Shown: positions 14,946-17,359 of the stretch, piece after piece
How the letters are laid out: every line of letters starts with the position of its first letter
Position numbering within the stretch: the stretch's first letter is position 1
DNA from: an uncultured Bacteroidales bacterium
GTDB lineage: Bacteria; Bacteroidota; Bacteroidia; Bacteroidales; UBA932
Length of the DNA stretch: 17,359 bases
Direction of reading: 5' to 3'
Assembly (NCBI GenBank): GCA_946062035.1
Contig: CAMGTS010000006.1
Span: 1 to 17,359 of the forward strand
Notes under the pieces: model-generated
The model's database searches: none
Told to the model about the DNA's origin: nothing
Seen by the model: only the letters and a program-made list of their open reading frames with translations
Made by a program: the position numbers and the translations under genes

Positions 14946-14993
14946 AAGGTGCTTTAAGGCTTTTTATTCAGCTTTCTTAACAAAACCGATACT

Positions 14994-15017
14994 AAAATTT
15001 AGCAAATACTAAATTTT
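14994..15017. repeat. Perfect inverted repeat upstream of the phosphate transporter gene
   Basis: AAAATTTAG (14994-15002) and CTAAATTTT (15009-15017) are perfect 9-bp inverted arms with a 6-base spacer. The left arm overlaps a smaller palindrome, CTAAA-A-TTTAG (14992-15002). It sits in the 184-bp gap between the symporter and the PiT gene, about 113 bases before the ATG. It could be an operator site or a weak hairpin. No T run follows, so it is not a standard terminator. Confidence 0.5.
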
Positions 15018-15087
15018 GAAACAGGTCTGAAACAAATATTTCGCTTCTTTTTAATAGAATCGAAATCATAAGGAAACATTCTGTCCA

Positions 15088-15095
15088 TACATTTG
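15088..15095 (+). promoter_or_regulatory. Candidate -7 promoter element for the phosphate transporter
   Basis: TACATTTG matches TAnnTTTG and ends 34 bases before the ATG at 15130. No TTTG is present about 20 bp upstream, which would fit a promoter needing an activator, though that is speculation. Confidence 0.5.
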
Positions 15096-15129
15096 TACTT
15101 GGAAAATTATAGTTTCAAAGTATAATAGT

Positions 15130-17359
15130 ATGGACTTTTTGTATCTGGCGATTATCATAATCCTGTTGCTTTTCGCGATATTGGATTTGTTCGTAGGTGT
15201 ATCCAACGATGCCGTCAACTTCCTGAATTCGGCTATCGGCTCAAAGGCGGCACCCAAAAAGGTGATATTCACCGTAGCTACCATAGGAATTCTGATCGGA
15301 GTAATGACCTCTTCCGGAATGATGGAAATTGCGCGAAACGGCGTTTTCCACCCTGAAATGTTCACTTTCAAAAATATCATGATGCTGTTTTTGGCTGTGG
15401 TTCTTACAGATGTCATTCTGCTTGACCTGTTCAACACATTCGGACTTCCGACATCTACGACAGTATCGCTTGTATTTGAACTTCTCGGGGCGTCGGTCTG
15501 CATCGCCCTGTTCGTAATAGGCAGAGACCCGGCGCTTGAATTTGATGATATCGACCGCTTTCTGAATGGCGGCAAGGCTTTGGGTATCATATCCGGCATA
15601 CTTATATCTGTAGTTGTCGCCTTTATAACGGGTAGTGTCGTGATGTATATCACCCGTCTGTTGTTTACTTTCAATTACAGCAAAAAAATAAGAAGCGTCG
15701 GCTCTTTATGGTGCGGAATCTCTTTTACCGCAACAACTTATTTTATCTTATTCAAGGGCCTGAAAGGGACAAATCTGATAAGTGACGGGATATATCAATT
15801 CGTGAATGAACACACATGGCTTATGTTGTCAGGAATGTGCGTTTTCTGGACGATTGTCATGTTCATACTTTCAAGCCTGAAAGTGAAAATCCTTAATATA
15901 TCCGTACTTGCGGGAACTTTCGGACTGGCGCTCGCCTTTGCCGGGAACGACCTTGTGAACTTTATCGGTGTCAGCATTGCAGGTTATGATTCATACAATA
16001 TCGCACTGGCTTCGCCGGATGGCGTGAATACGATGATGGGCGCTTTGACGCGACCTGTAAAGGCGGAACTATACATGCTTGCAATAGCGGGAATTGTCAT
16101 GGCCTTGACTATCTGGCTTTCCAAGAAATCCCAAACAGTATCTGATACGGAGGTGAATCTCGCAAGGCAGGACGAAGGTGTGGAGAGATTCGGCTCGACT
16201 TCCGTCTCAAGAGCGATAGTCAGATTCGCGATGAATGTAAACAGTGCCGTAAAATTCGCATTGCCGAAACGGGTTCTTGCTGAGATAAACAGGCGTTTCC
16301 AACGTCCGACACCTTCCAAGGAGGGCGGTGCAGATACTACCGAATCCGCCTCTTTCGATATTTTGAGAGCGAGCGTAAATCTTACGATGGCATCATTGCT
16401 TATAGCCTTTGCAACATCGCTAAAGCTCCCTCTTTCAACGACTTATGTTACTTTTATGGTTGCGATGGGTTCATCTCTTGCCGATAGGGCATGGGGCAGG
16501 GAGAGTGCGGTCTACAGGATAACAGGAGTACTGACCGTTATCCTCGGATGGTTCATTACGGCTCTCATAGCGTTCGTAATAGCGTTCTGCGTAGCTGCGG
16601 TGCTGATGGCAGGCGGAACTGTGGCGATTGTCCTCATGGTAGCTCTCGCCGGATACCTTATGTACAGAAGCCTGTTCCGCAAAAAGAAGAAAAGCGAGCA
16701 GTTAGCTCTCGCAAAAACCCTCAAAGGGTCAACGCTTTCGCCTGTCGAGACCTGTTCAAAGGGAATTTCGGAGTCTATCGTTCAGCTCGAATCAGTCTAT
16801 CTTCAGGCTCTTGAAGGGGCTTATAAAGAGGACAGGAAGCTTCTCGGCGAGACAATGCGCAAGGCCTCCCAGATTTATCATTCGGCAAGTGACCTGAAAC
16901 ACAACGTGATGGATATGCTTATGGTCTTCAGCAAGAATAATATCGAGACCGGTCACTATTACGTTCAGGTTGTGGATTATTTGGATGAGGTTACAAAGTC
17001 AATGTATCATATCGCAAAATCATCATATGACCATATCAACAACCAGCACAGAGGACTATCTGTCGATCAAGTGAAAGATTTGGAGGCGGTCGATATGAGA
17101 ATGGCGGCGGTATTCAGAAAGGTCGTATCCATGCTCGAGAAGAAGGACTTCTCAGGAATAGATGAGATTATAGCTCTTGGAGACGCTGTATTTGAGGAGA
17201 TTGCACAGGCAAGCAAGAGCCAGATTGTGCGGAACAAAGGCAACATAAATACAGTCCATTCGGGTGCCCTGTATTTCACTATAATGGTTGAGCCCAAGAT
17301 CTTGTTCTTACATCTCACGAATCTTTTGAAAGCTGTAAAAGCTTTCTTCGAGTGGGATG
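15130..17359 (+). CDS. Inorganic phosphate transporter, PiT family, with C-terminal PhoU-like domain (3' end outside window)
   Basis: The frame is open from ATG 15130 to the window end (743 complete codons, no stop). PiT proteins carry phosphate with a cation. The duplicated PiT signature is present as GVSNDAVNFLNSAIGSKA (N26, D27) and FAGNDLVNFIG (N273, D274). The accompanying serine/threonine loops are FGLPTSTTVSLVFELLG (104-120) and LPLSTTYVTFMVAMGSSLADRAWG (from 433). Hydrophobic helices continue to about residue 517. From about 535 to the end the protein is soluble and helical (SIVQLESVYLQALEGAYKED, ASDLKHNVMDMLMVF), resembling PhoU, as in the Bacteroidota PiT-PhoU fusions of about 750 residues. 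Probably only the last few codons are missing. The domain may couple transport to phosphate status, but this is inferred. Confidence 0.93.
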   Translation, partial: MDFLYLAIIIILLLFAILDLFVGVSNDAVNFLNSAIGSKAAPKKVIFTVATIGILIGVMTSSGMMEIARNGVFHPEMFTFKNIMMLFLAVVLTDVILLDLFNTFGLPTSTTVSLVFELLGASVCIALFVIGRDPALEFDDIDRFLNGGKALGIISGILISVVVAFITGSVVMYITRLLFTFNYSKKIRSVGSLWCGISFTATTYFILFKGLKGTNLISDGIYQFVNEHTWLMLSGMCVFWTIVMFILSSLKVKILNISVLAGTFGLALAFAGNDLVNFIGVSIAGYDSYNIALASPDGVNTMMGALTRPVKAELYMLAIAGIVMALTIWLSKKSQTVSDTEVNLARQDEGVERFGSTSVSRAIVRFAMNVNSAVKFALPKRVLAEINRRFQRPTPSKEGGADTTESASFDILRASVNLTMASLLIAFATSLKLPLSTTYVTFMVAMGSSLADRAWGRESAVYRITGVLTVILGWFITALIAFVIAFCVAAVLMAGGTVAIVLMVALAGYLMYRSLFRKKKKSEQLALAKTLKGSTLSPVETCSKGISESIVQLESVYLQALEGAYKEDRKLLGETMRKASQIYHSASDLKHNVMDMLMVFSKNNIETGHYYVQVVDYLDEVTKSMYHIAKSSYDHINNQHRGLSVDQVKDLEAVDMRMAAVFRKVVSMLEKKDFSGIDEIIALGDAVFEEIAQASKSQIVRNKGNINTVHSGALYFTIMVEPKILFLHLTNLLKAVKAFFEWD

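Noticed and set aside
15066..15674. 202-codon open frame on the minus strand
   Set aside because: It lies antisense to the N-terminal part of the PiT transporter, shows no recognisable motif, and the plus-strand frame is strongly conserved.
1..17359. CRISPR arrays, tRNA/rRNA genes, IS elements, prophage or defence systems
   Set aside because: No spaced direct repeats, tRNA-like cloverleafs, transposase or integrase motifs, or known defence-gene domains were seen; nearly all the sequence is explained by conserved housekeeping genes.

Overview
The window reads as a chromosomal, housekeeping-rich stretch from a member of the Bacteroidota, most likely the order Bacteroidales. Several signs agree on this. 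Promoter motifs match the Bacteroidota consensus TTTG - about 20 bp - TAnnTTTG. Start codons mostly lack a strong Shine-Dalgarno sequence. The omega subunit, the PerR without zinc-binding CxxC pairs and the PiT phosphate transporter with a PhoU-like tail are all of the Bacteroidota type. nadK and pdxJ are divergent neighbours. Genus cannot be fixed from the sequence. No phage, plasmid, IS element, CRISPR array, tRNA or rRNA was seen, and no intergenic gap exceeds about 190 bp.

Layout. (1) 1-787, minus: nadK, interrupted by three in-frame stop codons in its 3' part and cut by the window edge. (2) 859-6244, plus: pdxJ (vitamin B6), an OmpH/Skp-like lipoprotein overlapping a family 4 glycosyltransferase by one base, purC (purines) ending in a clear terminator, then a LysM plus periplasmic-binding-fold protein with its own promoter and terminator. 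(3) 12760-6319, minus: perR, a Gate-domain membrane protein, trxB, bamD, rpoZ and recN lie head to tail with 5-39 bp gaps, and nagB follows after a 184 bp gap with its own candidate promoter. (4) 12914-17359, plus: an aspartate/glutamate racemase and a sodium:dicarboxylate-type symporter in one probable operon, then a PiT-PhoU phosphate transporter that runs off the window.

How the genes fit together. The minus-strand run joins a peroxide-sensor-type regulator, thioredoxin reductase, outer-membrane assembly (BamD), RNA polymerase omega and DNA repair (RecN), which would suit a redox/stress-linked housekeeping operon. The racemase and symporter together suggest uptake and stereochemical interconversion of acidic amino acids. 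The perR/racemase intergenic region carries two well-formed divergent promoters.

I found no convincing previously undescribed system. The strongest anomaly is the disrupted nadK, usually an essential gene. All visible damage lies in the first ~210 bases, so sequence error near an assembly edge has to be considered alongside real gene decay.
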